Shown: positions 7,256 through 15,307 of the stretch, piece after piece | Position numbering within the stretch: position 1 is the stretch's first letter | Layout: each line of letters starts with the position of its first letter | Notes under the pieces: model-generated | Seen by the model: only the letters and a program-made list of their open reading frames with translations | Told to the model about the DNA's origin: nothing | The model's database searches: none | From: Agathobaculum sp. NTUH-O15-33 | GTDB taxonomy: Bacteria > Bacillota > Clostridia > Oscillospirales > Butyricicoccaceae | Reading direction: 5' to 3' | Length of the DNA: 64,000 nt | NCBI RefSeq assembly: GCF_033193315.1 | Contig: NZ_CP136187.1 | Span: 372,001-436,000, forward strand | Made by a program: the position numbers and the translations under genes

Positions 7256-8617
7256 TTAGAACGGTAGCTTCATGCCGCCGAAGCCCCCAAAGCCGCGGCG
7301 CTTTTTCTTGCCCTTGCCGCGCGCCATGCCGGTAAGCTGGCGGGTCATCTTTTGCATGGCTTCAAACTGCTTGAGAAGCTTGTTGACTTCCTCCACGGTT
7401 TGGCCGCAGCCCTTCGCAATGCGTTTTTTGCGCGAAAAGTTGATAACCGAGGGATTATCCCTCTCCTTGGGGGTCATGGATTGGATGATAGCCTCGGTGC
7501 GGGCCATCTGCTTTTCGTCGATCTGTGCGCCGGCGAGGGCTTTTGCGTCCACGCCCGGCAGCATGCCGAGCATTTCCTCCATCGAGCCCATATTTTTCAT
7601 CTGTTGCAGCTGGCTTAAAAAGTCGGTCAGCGTCAGGCGGCCGGTGGCCATTTTGCGGGCGGTCTCTGCCGCCTGCTTCTGGTCGAAGGTCTGCTGCGCT
7701 TTTTCGATCAGCGTGAGCACGTCGCCCATGCCGAGGATACGGGACGCCATGCGGTCCGGGTGGAACGGCTCGATATCCGAAAGCTTCTCGCCCGTGCCGA
7801 TAAATTTGATCGGCTTGCCGGTGACGGCTTTTACCGAAAGCGCGGCGCCGCCGCGCGCGTCGCCGTCCATTTTGCTCATCAGCACACCGTCCACGCCAAG
7901 CGCTTCGTTGAACGTTTGAGATACGGTGACCGCGTCCTGACCGGTCATCGCGTCGACGACGAGGATGATCTCGGTCGGCTTGACAGTGGCTTTGATGTTC
8001 TTCAGCTCGTCCATCAGCTTTTCATCGATGTGCAGGCGGCCCGCGGTATCGAGAAAAACAAGGTCGTAGCCGTTTTTCTTGGCAAAATCGATGCCGTGCT
8101 TGGCGATTTCGACCGGGTCGCCTTGCCCTTCGTCAAACACGGTGATATCGAGCTGACGGCCCACGACCTTGAGCTGTTCGATCGCGGCGGGGCGGTATAC
8201 GTCGCACGCGACGAGAAGCGGGCGGCGCTGCTGCTGCTTGCGCAGCAGGCCCGCAAGTTTGGCGCAGTTGGTGGTCTTGCCAGCGCCCTGTAAGCCGGCC
8301 ATCATCACGATGGTGGGCGGGTTGGGCGATATGGTGAGGCGGGTGTTTTGCCCGCCGAGCAACGCGGTCAGCTCTTCATTGACGATCTTGATGACCTGCT
8401 GCGCAGGGGAAAGGCTTTCCAGTATCTCGGCGTCGGTCGCCTTTTCGGTGACCGCTTTGATGAAATCCTTCGCGACCTTAAAGTTGACGTCGGCCTCGAG
8501 CAGGGCGAGACGAATCTCGCGCATGGCCTCTTTCACGTCCGCCTCGGTCAGGCGGCCCTTGCTTTTCAGGTGCTTAAAAGCGGAGGATATTTTTTCGGTC
8601 AGGCCTTCAAAAGCCAT
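7256..8617 (-). CDS. ffh: Signal recognition particle GTPase Ffh
   Basis: This 453-residue SRP54 protein binds 4.5S/6S-like SRP RNA and signal sequences and delivers ribosomes to FtsY. The N domain is at 1-95. The G domain has GLQGAGKTT (108-116), DTAGR and SKMDGDARGGAALS. The Met-rich M domain is followed by a Gly/Lys tail ending GGMKLPF. AAGGAGG precedes the ATG. It follows ylxM by 11 bases, the standard Firmicute pair. Confidence 0.97.
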   Translation of the reverse strand: MAFEGLTEKISSAFKHLKSKGRLTEADVKEAMREIRLALLEADVNFKVAKDFIKAVTEKATDAEILESLSPAQQVIKIVNEELTALLGGQNTRLTISPNPPTIVMMAGLQGAGKTTNCAKLAGLLRKQQQRRPLLVACDVYRPAAIEQLKVVGRQLDITVFDEGQGDPVEIAKHGIDFAKKNGYDLVFLDTAGRLHIDEKLMDELKNIKATVKPTEIILVVDAMTGQDAVTVSQTFNEALGVDGVLMSKMDGDARGGAALSVKAVTGKPIKFIGTGEKLSDIEPFHPDRMASRILGMGDVLTLIEKAQQTFDQKQAAETARKMATGRLTLTDFLSQLQQMKNMGSMEEMLGMLPGVDAKALAGAQIDEKQMARTEAIIQSMTPKERDNPSVINFSRKKRIAKGCGQTVEEVNKLLKQFEAMQKMTRQLTGMARGKGKKKRRGFGGFGGMKLPF

Positions 8618-8628
8618 AGAAGCCTCCT

Positions 8629-8994
8629 TTAAGTCGAAAGCTCGTCGATCAGCTGCGTCAGACGGGCGGCGATCTCGCCGAGCGCTTCGCTGTGCAGCTG
8701 GTTTTGGTTAAGTTCCGTCAGTGCCGCGGCCTCGTGCCGCAGCGCGGCGGCGCGCCGCTCGGTATCGCCGTAGCGGGCGACCAGACCAAGCCGCCGTTCG
8801 GTTTCGGCAAGCGTGTGCTCGGCGCGTTTTACCGCGTCCCGCACGCCTTGGCGGGTGATGCCCGCATGCTCGGCGATCTCGGTCAGGGATAAATCTTCGT
8901 TATAATAGAGGTCGAACAGCTCGCGCTGCTTGCCGGTGAGCATGTCGCCGTAAAAATCGTACAGCAGGCTCATTTCCAGCGGTTTGCCCTTCAT
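8629..8994 (-). CDS. ylxM: YlxM/p13-like helix-turn-helix protein
   Basis: The 121-residue DNA-binding-like protein has a sigma-region-4-type helix-turn-helix (LTGKQRELFDLYYNEDLSLTEIAEHAGITRQGVRDAVKRAE). YlxM is linked to the SRP pathway and stimulates Ffh/FtsY activity in streptococci. Its start follows AAGGAGG by eight bases. It is first in the ylxM-ffh transcript from the promoter at 9048-9076. Confidence 0.9.
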   Translation of the reverse strand: MKGKPLEMSLLYDFYGDMLTGKQRELFDLYYNEDLSLTEIAEHAGITRQGVRDAVKRAEHTLAETERRLGLVARYGDTERRAAALRHEAAALTELNQNQLHSEALGEIAARLTQLIDELST

Positions 8995-9047
8995 GGCCCG
9001 GCCTCCTTATGTGTGTAAAGCGAATTGCCTTTACATCGAACGTGATT

Positions 9048-9076
9048 ATCATACCGTATAATTTGCCCCTTGTCAA
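9048..9076 (-). promoter_or_regulatory. Strong SigA promoter for ylxM-ffh
   Basis: On the minus strand a perfect TTGACA (9071-9076), 17 bases, then TATGAT (9048-9053). The start site would fall about 50 bases upstream of ylxM. It probably also feeds the ribosomal genes downstream. Confidence 0.8.
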
Positions 9077-9133
9077 GGGAAAATTACTGTACAGGCGTGA
9101 AACTTTGTAGTTTTAGTGAACACACCGAAAAGA

Positions 9134-9162
9134 TTGCGCGCTTATTCATTTAATGATATAAT
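9134..9162 (+). promoter_or_regulatory. SigA promoter for ymfF-ymfH-lgt-folD
   Basis: TTGCGC at 9134-9139, 17 bases, then a perfect TATAAT at 9157-9162, about 40 bases before ymfF. It is divergent from the ylxM promoter. Confidence 0.75.
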
Positions 9163-9201
9163 ATTTCACATGGAAAAATTTCTCCGGAAGCGAGGCAAAT
9201 T

Positions 9202-10482
9202 ATGCAACAGGTGACGAGAAAAAAATTGGGCGCCGGGGTAAGCCTTACCTGCGTGACCACGCCCAAGTTCAAACGGTCTGTCATCCGGGCGGCGCTGCTG
9301 CTGCCCCTCGGCGGGCCGGACGCGGCGCTCCGCGCGGTGCTGCCGCACGTGCTGCGGCGCGGCACGAAGCGGCTGACCGACCTGCGCCAGCTTGGGCAGG
9401 CGCTGGACGAGCTGTACGGCGCGCGCATCGAAGCGACCGTGCGCAAGGAAGGCGAAACGCTGGTCGTCGGCTTTTTGTCCGATGTGATCGACGAGGCGTA
9501 CGCGAAGGGCGCGGACGGGCTGACTGGCAAGGCCATCGACCTGCTGACCGAGCTGCTGTATGATCCTTATATTAAGGATGGCGCGTTTGACGCGGACTAT
9601 ACCGCGGGCGAGCGGGACAACTTGAAGGACCGCATCGCGGCGCAGAAGAACGACCCGCGTTCGTACGCGCCGAAGCGGTTGACCGAGCTAATGTGCGCGG
9701 ACGAAGCTTACGGGCAGTCCGCCCTCGGCACGGCCGAGCAGGCCGACCGCATCACGGAGACCAAGCTGTACGCGGCCTATCAGCGCGCGCTGAGCGAGGC
9801 CCGGATCGAACTGTTCTACTGCGGCACCATGCAGCCGGACGTGGTCGAAGCGCTTTTTGCAAAAGCGCTGCCGCACCGGCGCGAGCAGAGCTTTTACGTG
9901 CCCGAGACTAAGGTGATCGCCGCGCCGCAGGGCGAAGCCCGCGAAGTTGTGGAGGAACAGCCGGTCACACAGGGCAAGCTTTCCCTAGGCTTCCGCACGG
10001 GCGGCGCGAGCCTGCTGGGCGGCGATCCGGTCGTGTACTGGATGTTCCAAACGCTTTACGGCGGTTCGACCAGCTCCAAGCTGTTTTTGAACGTGCGCGA
10101 AAAGCTTTCGCTCTGCTACTATGCGAGCGCGCAGTTTGCCAGCCTGAAGGGCGTGATGCTGGTCAACTCCGGCATTGAAAACGATAAGTTTGAGGTAGCG
10201 CGAGACGAGATCCTGCGCCAGCTGACGCTTTGCCGCGAAGGCGACATCACGGACGCGGAGATCGATTCCGCCCGCAAGACCCTTGCGGGCGCGTGGCGCG
10301 CCATGCTGGACGAACCCATACAGCTGGAACGCTATTGGCTGCAGCAGGCCGTGGCGGGCACCATGCTTGCGCCCGAGGAACGCATCGGCCGTCTGGACAC
10401 CGTCACGCGCGACGAGATCGTCGCGGCGGCGCAGGCCACGCAGCTCGATACCGTGTACTTTATGAAGGGGGTGGCAGGATGA
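9202..10482 (+). CDS. ymfF: M16-family peptidase-like protein, YmfF type (inactive subunit)
   Basis: The 426-residue pitrilysin-fold protein lacks the HXXEH zinc motif; the equivalent region reads LPHVLRRGTKRLTDLRQ. It matches the YmfF half of the YmfF/YmfH pair and keeps the C-terminal SSKLFLNVREKLSLCYYASAQF region. Such pairs act as one catalytic and one non-catalytic subunit. Its stop overlaps the ymfH start (ATGA), which supports a 1:1 complex. Confidence 0.87.
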   Translation: MQQVTRKKLGAGVSLTCVTTPKFKRSVIRAALLLPLGGPDAALRAVLPHVLRRGTKRLTDLRQLGQALDELYGARIEATVRKEGETLVVGFLSDVIDEAYAKGADGLTGKAIDLLTELLYDPYIKDGAFDADYTAGERDNLKDRIAAQKNDPRSYAPKRLTELMCADEAYGQSALGTAEQADRITETKLYAAYQRALSEARIELFYCGTMQPDVVEALFAKALPHRREQSFYVPETKVIAAPQGEAREVVEEQPVTQGKLSLGFRTGGASLLGGDPVVYWMFQTLYGGSTSSKLFLNVREKLSLCYYASAQFASLKGVMLVNSGIENDKFEVARDEILRQLTLCREGDITDAEIDSARKTLAGAWRAMLDEPIQLERYWLQQAVAGTMLAPEERIGRLDTVTRDEIVAAAQATQLDTVYFMKGVAG

Positions 10483-11747
10483 GCAAGCAGTACGCATTGC
10501 TGCACGAAAAGATCGAATGCCGCACGCTGGAAAACGGCCTGCGCATCGCCTATATTCCAAAGGAAGGGTTTTCAAAGACCTTTGCCGTGCTCGCGACCGA
10601 TTTCGGTTCGGTGGACGCGTCCTTTACGCTGGACGGCACGCGCTATGACACGCCCGCCGGCGTGGCCCACTTTTTAGAGCATAAAATGTTTGAGGACAAG
10701 GACGGCAACGCCCTGCAAAAGTTCTCTGTCACGGGCGCGAGCCCGAACGCATTCACCAGCCAGACCATGACCGCCTACCATTTCTCCTGCACCGAGCGGT
10801 TTGAGCAAAACCTTGATATCCTGCTCTCCTTCGTGTTCACCCCTTATTTTACCGAGGAGAACGTCGAAAAGGAACGCGGCATCATCGGGCAGGAGATCGG
10901 CATGATGGAGGACACGCCCGGCTGGCAGGCCTATGTCGGCCTGTTCGAGGGGCTGTTCCACGAGCATCCGGTCCGCGTTTCCATCGCGGGCAGCGTGGAA
11001 AGCATTTCGCATATCACGCCGGAACTTCTGTTTACCTGTCATAAAGCGTTTTACAGCCCGTCCAATATGGCGCTGGTCGTTTGCGGCGCGGCGGATTTTG
11101 AACAGGTTTGCCGCGCGGCGGAGCGTCTGTCGCCCCGCGTGCCCACCCGCATCGGTGAGCGGCATTACGGCGAACGGCGCGATACCGTCGCAAAAAGCCT
11201 AGTCACCCGCAAAATGCAGGTTTCCCAGCCGCAGTTTTTGCTTGGCTTTAAGGATGAACCACTCGCGCCCGGCGAAAGCAAGCTGCGCCGCGCGCTGCTT
11301 GGCGAACTGGCCGTGCGCGTGCTGTGCGGCGATACCGCGCCGCTTTACAGCGACCTGTACGCAAAGCGCCTGATCAACCGCTACTTTGAGACCGAGTATT
11401 CGCTGATTCCCGAGGGCGCGGTCGCGCTCATGGGCGGCGAAAGCCGCGACCCGGGAGCGGCCCGCGCGGCGATCGAAGCGGAGGTGCGCCGCATTGCCCG
11501 CGAGGGCGTGGACAAACCGCTGTTCGAGCGGATGAAAAAAGCCGTTTACGGCCTGCACCTGCGCGTGCTGGACGATCCGGAGGAGCTGGCCCGCATGCAG
11601 GTCGGCGCGATGTTCGGCGGCGAGGATTATCTCGACTTTGCCGCGTTGTTCGATACCATTGAAGCGTCCGATATCCAGACGATGGTGGCCCGCTGGGCGC
11701 GGAACGACCATTCCTCCATGTCGGTCGTGGAACCGGCGGAAGCATAA
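10479..11747 (+). CDS. ymfH: M16-family zinc metallopeptidase, YmfH type
   Basis: The 422-residue catalytic M16 peptidase has the inverted zinc motif HFLEH (64-68) and the downstream Glu-rich helix FTEENVEKERGIIGQEIGMM. The start is the ATG overlapping the ymfF stop; a longer frame beginning at 10230 only reads through ymfF out of frame. It is predicted to be cytoplasmic, with no signal peptide. The natural substrate in this organism is not evident. Confidence 0.9.
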   Translation: MSKQYALLHEKIECRTLENGLRIAYIPKEGFSKTFAVLATDFGSVDASFTLDGTRYDTPAGVAHFLEHKMFEDKDGNALQKFSVTGASPNAFTSQTMTAYHFSCTERFEQNLDILLSFVFTPYFTEENVEKERGIIGQEIGMMEDTPGWQAYVGLFEGLFHEHPVRVSIAGSVESISHITPELLFTCHKAFYSPSNMALVVCGAADFEQVCRAAERLSPRVPTRIGERHYGERRDTVAKSLVTRKMQVSQPQFLLGFKDEPLAPGESKLRRALLGELAVRVLCGDTAPLYSDLYAKRLINRYFETEYSLIPEGAVALMGGESRDPGAARAAIEAEVRRIAREGVDKPLFERMKKAVYGLHLRVLDDPEELARMQVGAMFGGEDYLDFAALFDTIEASDIQTMVARWARNDHSSMSVVEPAEA

Positions 11748-11776
11748 GCCCAGACAAAAAGAAAAGGAAGACATTC

Positions 11777-12730
11777 ATGGAACACGCTATCTCATTTCCC
11801 GGCTTGGGGATCGCTTTCGATCTCAACCGGGTGGCCTTTACGGTATTCGGTAAGCCGATCTATTGGTACGGTATCATCATCTGCATCGGCTTTTTGCTGG
11901 GCGCAATGTATTTGAACGCGCGCGCCAAGCAATTCGGCTATACGTCGGACAACCTGATCGATTGCCTGCTTATCTGCGTGCCCGCGGGCATCGTCTGCGC
12001 GCGCATCTACTTTGTGGCGTTTGAATGGGATTATTATAAAAACCATTTGAGCGAGATCATCAACATCCGGAACGGCGGCATCGCGGTTTACGGCTCGGTG
12101 ATCGGTATTTTGATCGGCCTGTTTGCCTACAGCCGGTTTAAAAAGATATCCTTTACCGGCCTGTGCGACATGGCGGCGCTCGGTTTGCTGATCGGCCAAT
12201 GCATTGGCCGCTGGGGCAATTTCGTCAACGCCGAAGCGCACGGCGGGCCGACAAACCTGCCGTGGGGCATGTCGATCGACGGCGCTGCGCCCGTGCACCC
12301 GACCTTTTTCTATGAATCGTTCTGGAACCTGCTCGGCTTTATCGTGCTGCATTTCTACTCGAAAAAGCGTAAGTTCCCGGGGGAAATCGCGCTGCTTTAT
12401 GTGATGTGGTACGGTCTGGGCCGCGCGTGGATCGAAGGCCTTAGAACGGATAGCCTGTACCTTGGCGACCTGCGCGTGTCGCAGGTGCTGGCGATTGTCA
12501 GCAGTTTGATTGCTATATTCGTGCTGGTGCGGCAGTATAGCCGCATTAAGGTAGCAAAAGCGTTTTATCAGCCGCCCGTGCCCGCGGCAGGCCCCGCGCC
12601 TGCCGCCCCGGCGGCCGCAAAGGCGGAGCCCACGCCCGAAAATGAGGCCGCGCCCCTGCCCAAGCAAGCCCCCTCGCCCGCGGGCGAGCCCGACCCAAAA
12701 CCGACGCCGAAGGAGGACAACGACAAATGA
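11777..12730 (+). CDS. lgt: Prolipoprotein diacylglyceryl transferase
   Basis: This 317-residue polytopic membrane enzyme transfers diacylglycerol to the lipobox cysteine. It has the Lgt signature around GRWGNFVNAEAHGGPTNLPWG and the HPTFFYES block. The enzyme core ends near residue 265. A Pro/Ala/Glu-rich tail of about 50 residues (PPVPAAGPAPAAPAAAKAE...PTPKEDNDK) follows and is not part of the usual family. The stop overlaps the folD ATG. The window encodes at least one client, the PstS lipoprotein. Confidence 0.95.
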   Translation: MEHAISFPGLGIAFDLNRVAFTVFGKPIYWYGIIICIGFLLGAMYLNARAKQFGYTSDNLIDCLLICVPAGIVCARIYFVAFEWDYYKNHLSEIINIRNGGIAVYGSVIGILIGLFAYSRFKKISFTGLCDMAALGLLIGQCIGRWGNFVNAEAHGGPTNLPWGMSIDGAAPVHPTFFYESFWNLLGFIVLHFYSKKRKFPGEIALLYVMWYGLGRAWIEGLRTDSLYLGDLRVSQVLAIVSSLIAIFVLVRQYSRIKVAKAFYQPPVPAAGPAPAAPAAAKAEPTPENEAAPLPKQAPSPAGEPDPKPTPKEDNDK

Positions 12731-13581
12731 GTGCAGTAAAAATGGACGGCAAGGCGCTTTCCGCAAAGGTGCGCGGCCAGATCTTGGCGGAGACCGAGGC
12801 GCTGAAGCAAAAGGGCGTAACGCCCGGGCTGGCGGTCATCATCGTCGGCAACGACCCCGCGAGCGAGATTTATGTGCGCAATAAGGAAAAGGCCTGCGCG
12901 GAATGCGGCTTTTACAGCGAAAAATACGCGCTGCCCGAGGAGACCACACAGGACGAACTGCTGGGCCTGATCGCCCAGTTAAATGAAAGCCCGCAGATTT
13001 CGGGCATTCTGTGCCAAATGCCGGTGCCGAAGCACATTTCGGAGCAGGCGGTGATCGACGCGATCGACCCGCGCAAGGACGTCGACGCGTTCCACCCGGT
13101 CAACGTGGGCAAAATCATGGTGGGCAATTTTGATTTTGTGCCCTGCACCCCGGCCGGTGTGATGGAGCTGCTCGCTGAGTACGGCGTCGATCCCAAGGGC
13201 AAGGAATGCGTGGTGGTTGGCCGGTCGAATATCGTCGGCAAGCCGATGAGCATGCTGCTGCTGCACAAGCACGGCACGGTGACCGTCTGCCACAGCCGCA
13301 CCAAGGACTTGGCGGAGGTTTGCCGCCGCGCGGACATACTGGTCGCCGCCGTGGGCAAGGCCGCGTTCGTCACGCCGGATATGGTTAAGGAAGGCGCGAC
13401 GGTGATCGATGTGGGCATGAACCGCAATGCCGAAGGCAAGGTCTGCGGCGACGTGGACCCCGCCGTGTTTGAAAAAGCGGCGTTCATGACGCCGGTTCCC
13501 GGCGGCGTCGGCCCCATGACCATCACGATGCTGATGAAAAACACACTGAGGGCCGCGAAGGTGCTGCACGGGCTGTCATAG
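12727..13581 (+). CDS. folD: Methylene-tetrahydrofolate dehydrogenase / methenyl-THF cyclohydrolase
   Basis: The 284-residue bifunctional one-carbon enzyme has the catalytic region GNDPASEIYVRNKEKAC (with the key Lys), the substrate loop LCQMPVPKHI, the NADP-binding segment VVVGRSNIVGKPMSMLL and the C-terminal PVPGGVGPMTITML. Length and motifs are standard. It has AAGGAGG before the ATG and overlaps lgt by four bases; its 3' end overlaps the convergent small ORF by six. Confidence 0.97.
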   Translation: MSAVKMDGKALSAKVRGQILAETEALKQKGVTPGLAVIIVGNDPASEIYVRNKEKACAECGFYSEKYALPEETTQDELLGLIAQLNESPQISGILCQMPVPKHISEQAVIDAIDPRKDVDAFHPVNVGKIMVGNFDFVPCTPAGVMELLAEYGVDPKGKECVVVGRSNIVGKPMSMLLLHKHGTVTVCHSRTKDLAEVCRRADILVAAVGKAAFVTPDMVKEGATVIDVGMNRNAEGKVCGDVDPAVFEKAAFMTPVPGGVGPMTITMLMKNTLRAAKVLHGLS

Positions 13582-13791
13582 CCCGTCCGGCTCCTGACAG
13601 CGGATCAGCGCGCCAAGCTGTATACCGTCCAAAAAGCACTGCCTTGCTTCGCCCCGTATGCGGGCGTTGTCCTTGTCGATCAGATCCAGCATCCTGTGGC
13701 GGTCCGCTTCGCAGGCGCACAGCGCCAGCCATTCGCTCGGATCTTTGACTTGATGAACGGATGAGTAATAGCGGCTGAAAAATGAGTACAT
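13576..13791 (-). CDS. Small hypothetical protein divergent from a Cro-like regulator
   Basis: The 71-residue protein begins MYSFFSRYYSSVHQVKDPSEW and contains LDLIDKDNARIRGEARQCFLDGIQLGA, helical in character. AAGGAG lies eight bases before the ATG at 13791; a GTG three codons earlier overlaps the ribosome site and is less likely. It shares the 13792-13869 control region with the regulator at 13870, which suggests it is the regulated partner. I recognise no family. Confidence 0.6.
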   Translation of the reverse strand: MYSFFSRYYSSVHQVKDPSEWLALCACEADRHRMLDLIDKDNARIRGEARQCFLDGIQLGALIRCQEPDGL

Positions 13792-13832
13792 AAAAATCAC
13801 TCCTTGGCTCTAATTTAAAGTTATTGTAACAT

Positions 13833-13849
13833 GACTCTAAATTAGAGTC
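13833..13849. promoter_or_regulatory. Palindromic operator between divergent genes
   Basis: GACTCTAAATTAGAGTC is a perfect 17-bp palindrome; a half-site (GGCTCTAATTTA) lies at 13806-13817. It sits in the 78-base gap shared by the Cro-like gene and the small divergent ORF, where an autorepressor would bind. Confidence 0.65.
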
Positions 13850-13869
13850 AACATGCTGAGGCTAATTTT

Positions 13870-14067
13870 ATGGATTATATGGAGATCATTCGTAAAACGC
13901 GAGAACAAAAAGGTATTTCCCAACGGCAGTTTAGTACAATGCTGGGTATGGGTACGACTACATATGGACATTACGAGATGCATAGACGCAAGCTGACTGT
14001 TGATATGTTGATTCAGATTTGCAAGCTGCTCGATCTATCCGCCGATGAAATCCTCGGCCTTAAGTAG
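13870..14067 (+). CDS. Cro/C1-type (XRE) helix-turn-helix regulator
   Basis: The 65-residue protein is a bare HTH_3 domain: IIRKTREQKGISQRQFSTMLG, then a recognition helix TTTYGHYEMHRRKLT and a C-terminal helix ending EILGLK. It probably binds the palindrome in its own promoter region. A second ATG three codons in is also possible. A MITE begins 15 bases after its stop. Confidence 0.85.
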   Translation: MDYMEIIRKTREQKGISQRQFSTMLGMGTTTYGHYEMHRRKLTVDMLIQICKLLDLSADEILGLK

Positions 14068-14081
14068 GGGGGCGACCCCAC

Positions 14082-14359
14082 CAATGTCATTCAGTTAGGA
14101 GTGAGAAAGTGCTAACTGGGTAGCAAACGCCCTTTGGGCTTCCCCGGCGAGGGGAAGCTGGGCCGCGCAAAGCGCGGGTCTGAAGGGGGGCGTAAGAACC
14201 ATTGGCATTGATGTGCGCAGTAACCTTTAAATGCGCCATTCGTTAAGCCCCCCTTTCGTCACGCGCCTGCAGCGCGCGCCACCTTCCCCTCGTCGGGGGA
14301 AGGCCAAAGGGCTGCGCTATGCCGTATAGGAGTCAGCTATTCTTATCTTTATGACATTG
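14082..14359. mobile_element. MITE with CAATGTCATT termini and 10-bp target duplication
   Basis: This 278-bp element starts CAATGTCATT and ends ATGACATTG. It consists of two long imperfect inverted arms, each about 120 bases and including CCCTTTGG, CTTCCCC and GGGGAAG blocks. It is flanked by GCGACCCCAC (14072-14081) and GTGACCCCAC (14360-14369), a 10-bp duplication with one mismatch. It carries no ORF. The element at 27080 shares its termini and duplication length, which defines a family. Confidence 0.8.
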
Positions 14360-14369
14360 GTGACCCCAC

Positions 14370-14503
14370 CCCGCCGCCTTACAGCAAAGCCGCCATGGGT
14401 AACCGCTTCGTCCTGACACGGGCGGGGCGGTTTTTTCTTTGCGCGCCGAGCCGCCGTTACCATTTTGAGACCGCCCATACGGGGGAGAACCGCTGAGAAA
14501 GGA
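14370..14503. other. Intergenic stretch between the MITE and the rpiA promoter
   Basis: A GC-rich stretch with a possible weak terminator (GCCGCC...GGCGGGGCGGTTTTTTC ending near 14437). No gene is visible. Confidence 0.4.
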
Positions 14504-14532
14504 TTGACCTTTTGCGTGGTTGCACTTATAAT
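14504..14532 (+). promoter_or_regulatory. Strong SigA promoter for rpiA
   Basis: TTGACC at 14504-14509, 17 bases, then a perfect TATAAT at 14527-14532, 34 bases before the rpiA start. GGGGAGGA precedes the gene. Confidence 0.8.
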
Positions 14533-14565
14533 GGAAGTACCAACTTCAGGGGAGGACAATGTGTT

Positions 14566-15240
14566 ATGGATATGAAGAAAATGGCGGGCGACAAAGCCGC
14601 CGAATATGTAAAGGACGGCATGGTGCTTGGTCTGGGTACCGGCTCTACCGCGTTCCACCTCGTCAACGCGGTGGGCGAATTGGTTAAAAACGGCATGAAG
14701 CTAAAGGCGATCCCGACCTCCAAGGCCACCGAAGCGCAGGCCTGCGAACTCGGTATCCCGCTGCTGACCATCGACGAGGTCGAGCATATCGATCTGGCGA
14801 TCGACGGCGTGGACGAGATCGACCCGCAGTTCAGCGCCATCAAGGGCGGCGGCGGCGCTTTGTACCGCGAAAAGGTCGTGGCGACGCTGGCGGACGAGGT
14901 GATCTGGATCATGGACGAATCCAAACTCGTTGATCAGATCGGCGCGTTCCATCTGCCGGTTGAAATCGCACAGTACGGCTCCAAGCAGGCCATGAAGAAG
15001 ATGGAGGAGTTCGGCTTCCATCCGGTGCTGCGCGTCAAGGAAGGACGCACCTTTGTTACCGATAACGGCAACTTTATCGCCGATCTGCATCTTGGCGCGG
15101 GCTTCGATATCGAAGATGTCCGCCAAAAGCTTGGCACCATCGTGGGCGTGCTGGAGCACGGCCTGTTCCTGAATATGTGCAAGCGCATGGTCGTTGGCAC
15201 GAAGGACGGCGTAAAGGTGATCGAGAACCCCGCAAAGTAA
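14566..15240 (+). CDS. rpiA: Ribose-5-phosphate isomerase A
   Basis: The 224-residue pentose-phosphate enzyme interconverts ribose-5-P and ribulose-5-P. Motifs: GLGTGSTAFHLVNAVGE (phosphate loop), IPTSKATEAQA, DLAIDGVDEIDP with catalytic acids, and KGGGGALYREKVVA. The first ATG after the promoter and GGAGG is at 14566; in-frame codons before it lie upstream of the transcript start. Confidence 0.96.
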   Translation: MDMKKMAGDKAAEYVKDGMVLGLGTGSTAFHLVNAVGELVKNGMKLKAIPTSKATEAQACELGIPLLTIDEVEHIDLAIDGVDEIDPQFSAIKGGGGALYREKVVATLADEVIWIMDESKLVDQIGAFHLPVEIAQYGSKQAMKKMEEFGFHPVLRVKEGRTFVTDNGNFIADLHLGAGFDIEDVRQKLGTIVGVLEHGLFLNMCKRMVVGTKDGVKVIENPAK

Positions 15241-15255
15241 AACAGGTAAAGCAAG

Positions 15256-15285
15256 ATCAGCCGCAGCCGATCGGTTGCGGCTGAT
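15256..15285. other. Stable hairpin after rpiA without a T-run
   Basis: ATCAGCCGCAGCCGA pairs with TCGGTTGCGGCTGAT (15 bp, one G-U) with almost no loop. No T-tract follows in either direction, so it may be a processing or stability element, not a terminator. Confidence 0.5.
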
Positions 15286-15307
15286 ACACTATCCGGGAGG
15301 TGTATGC

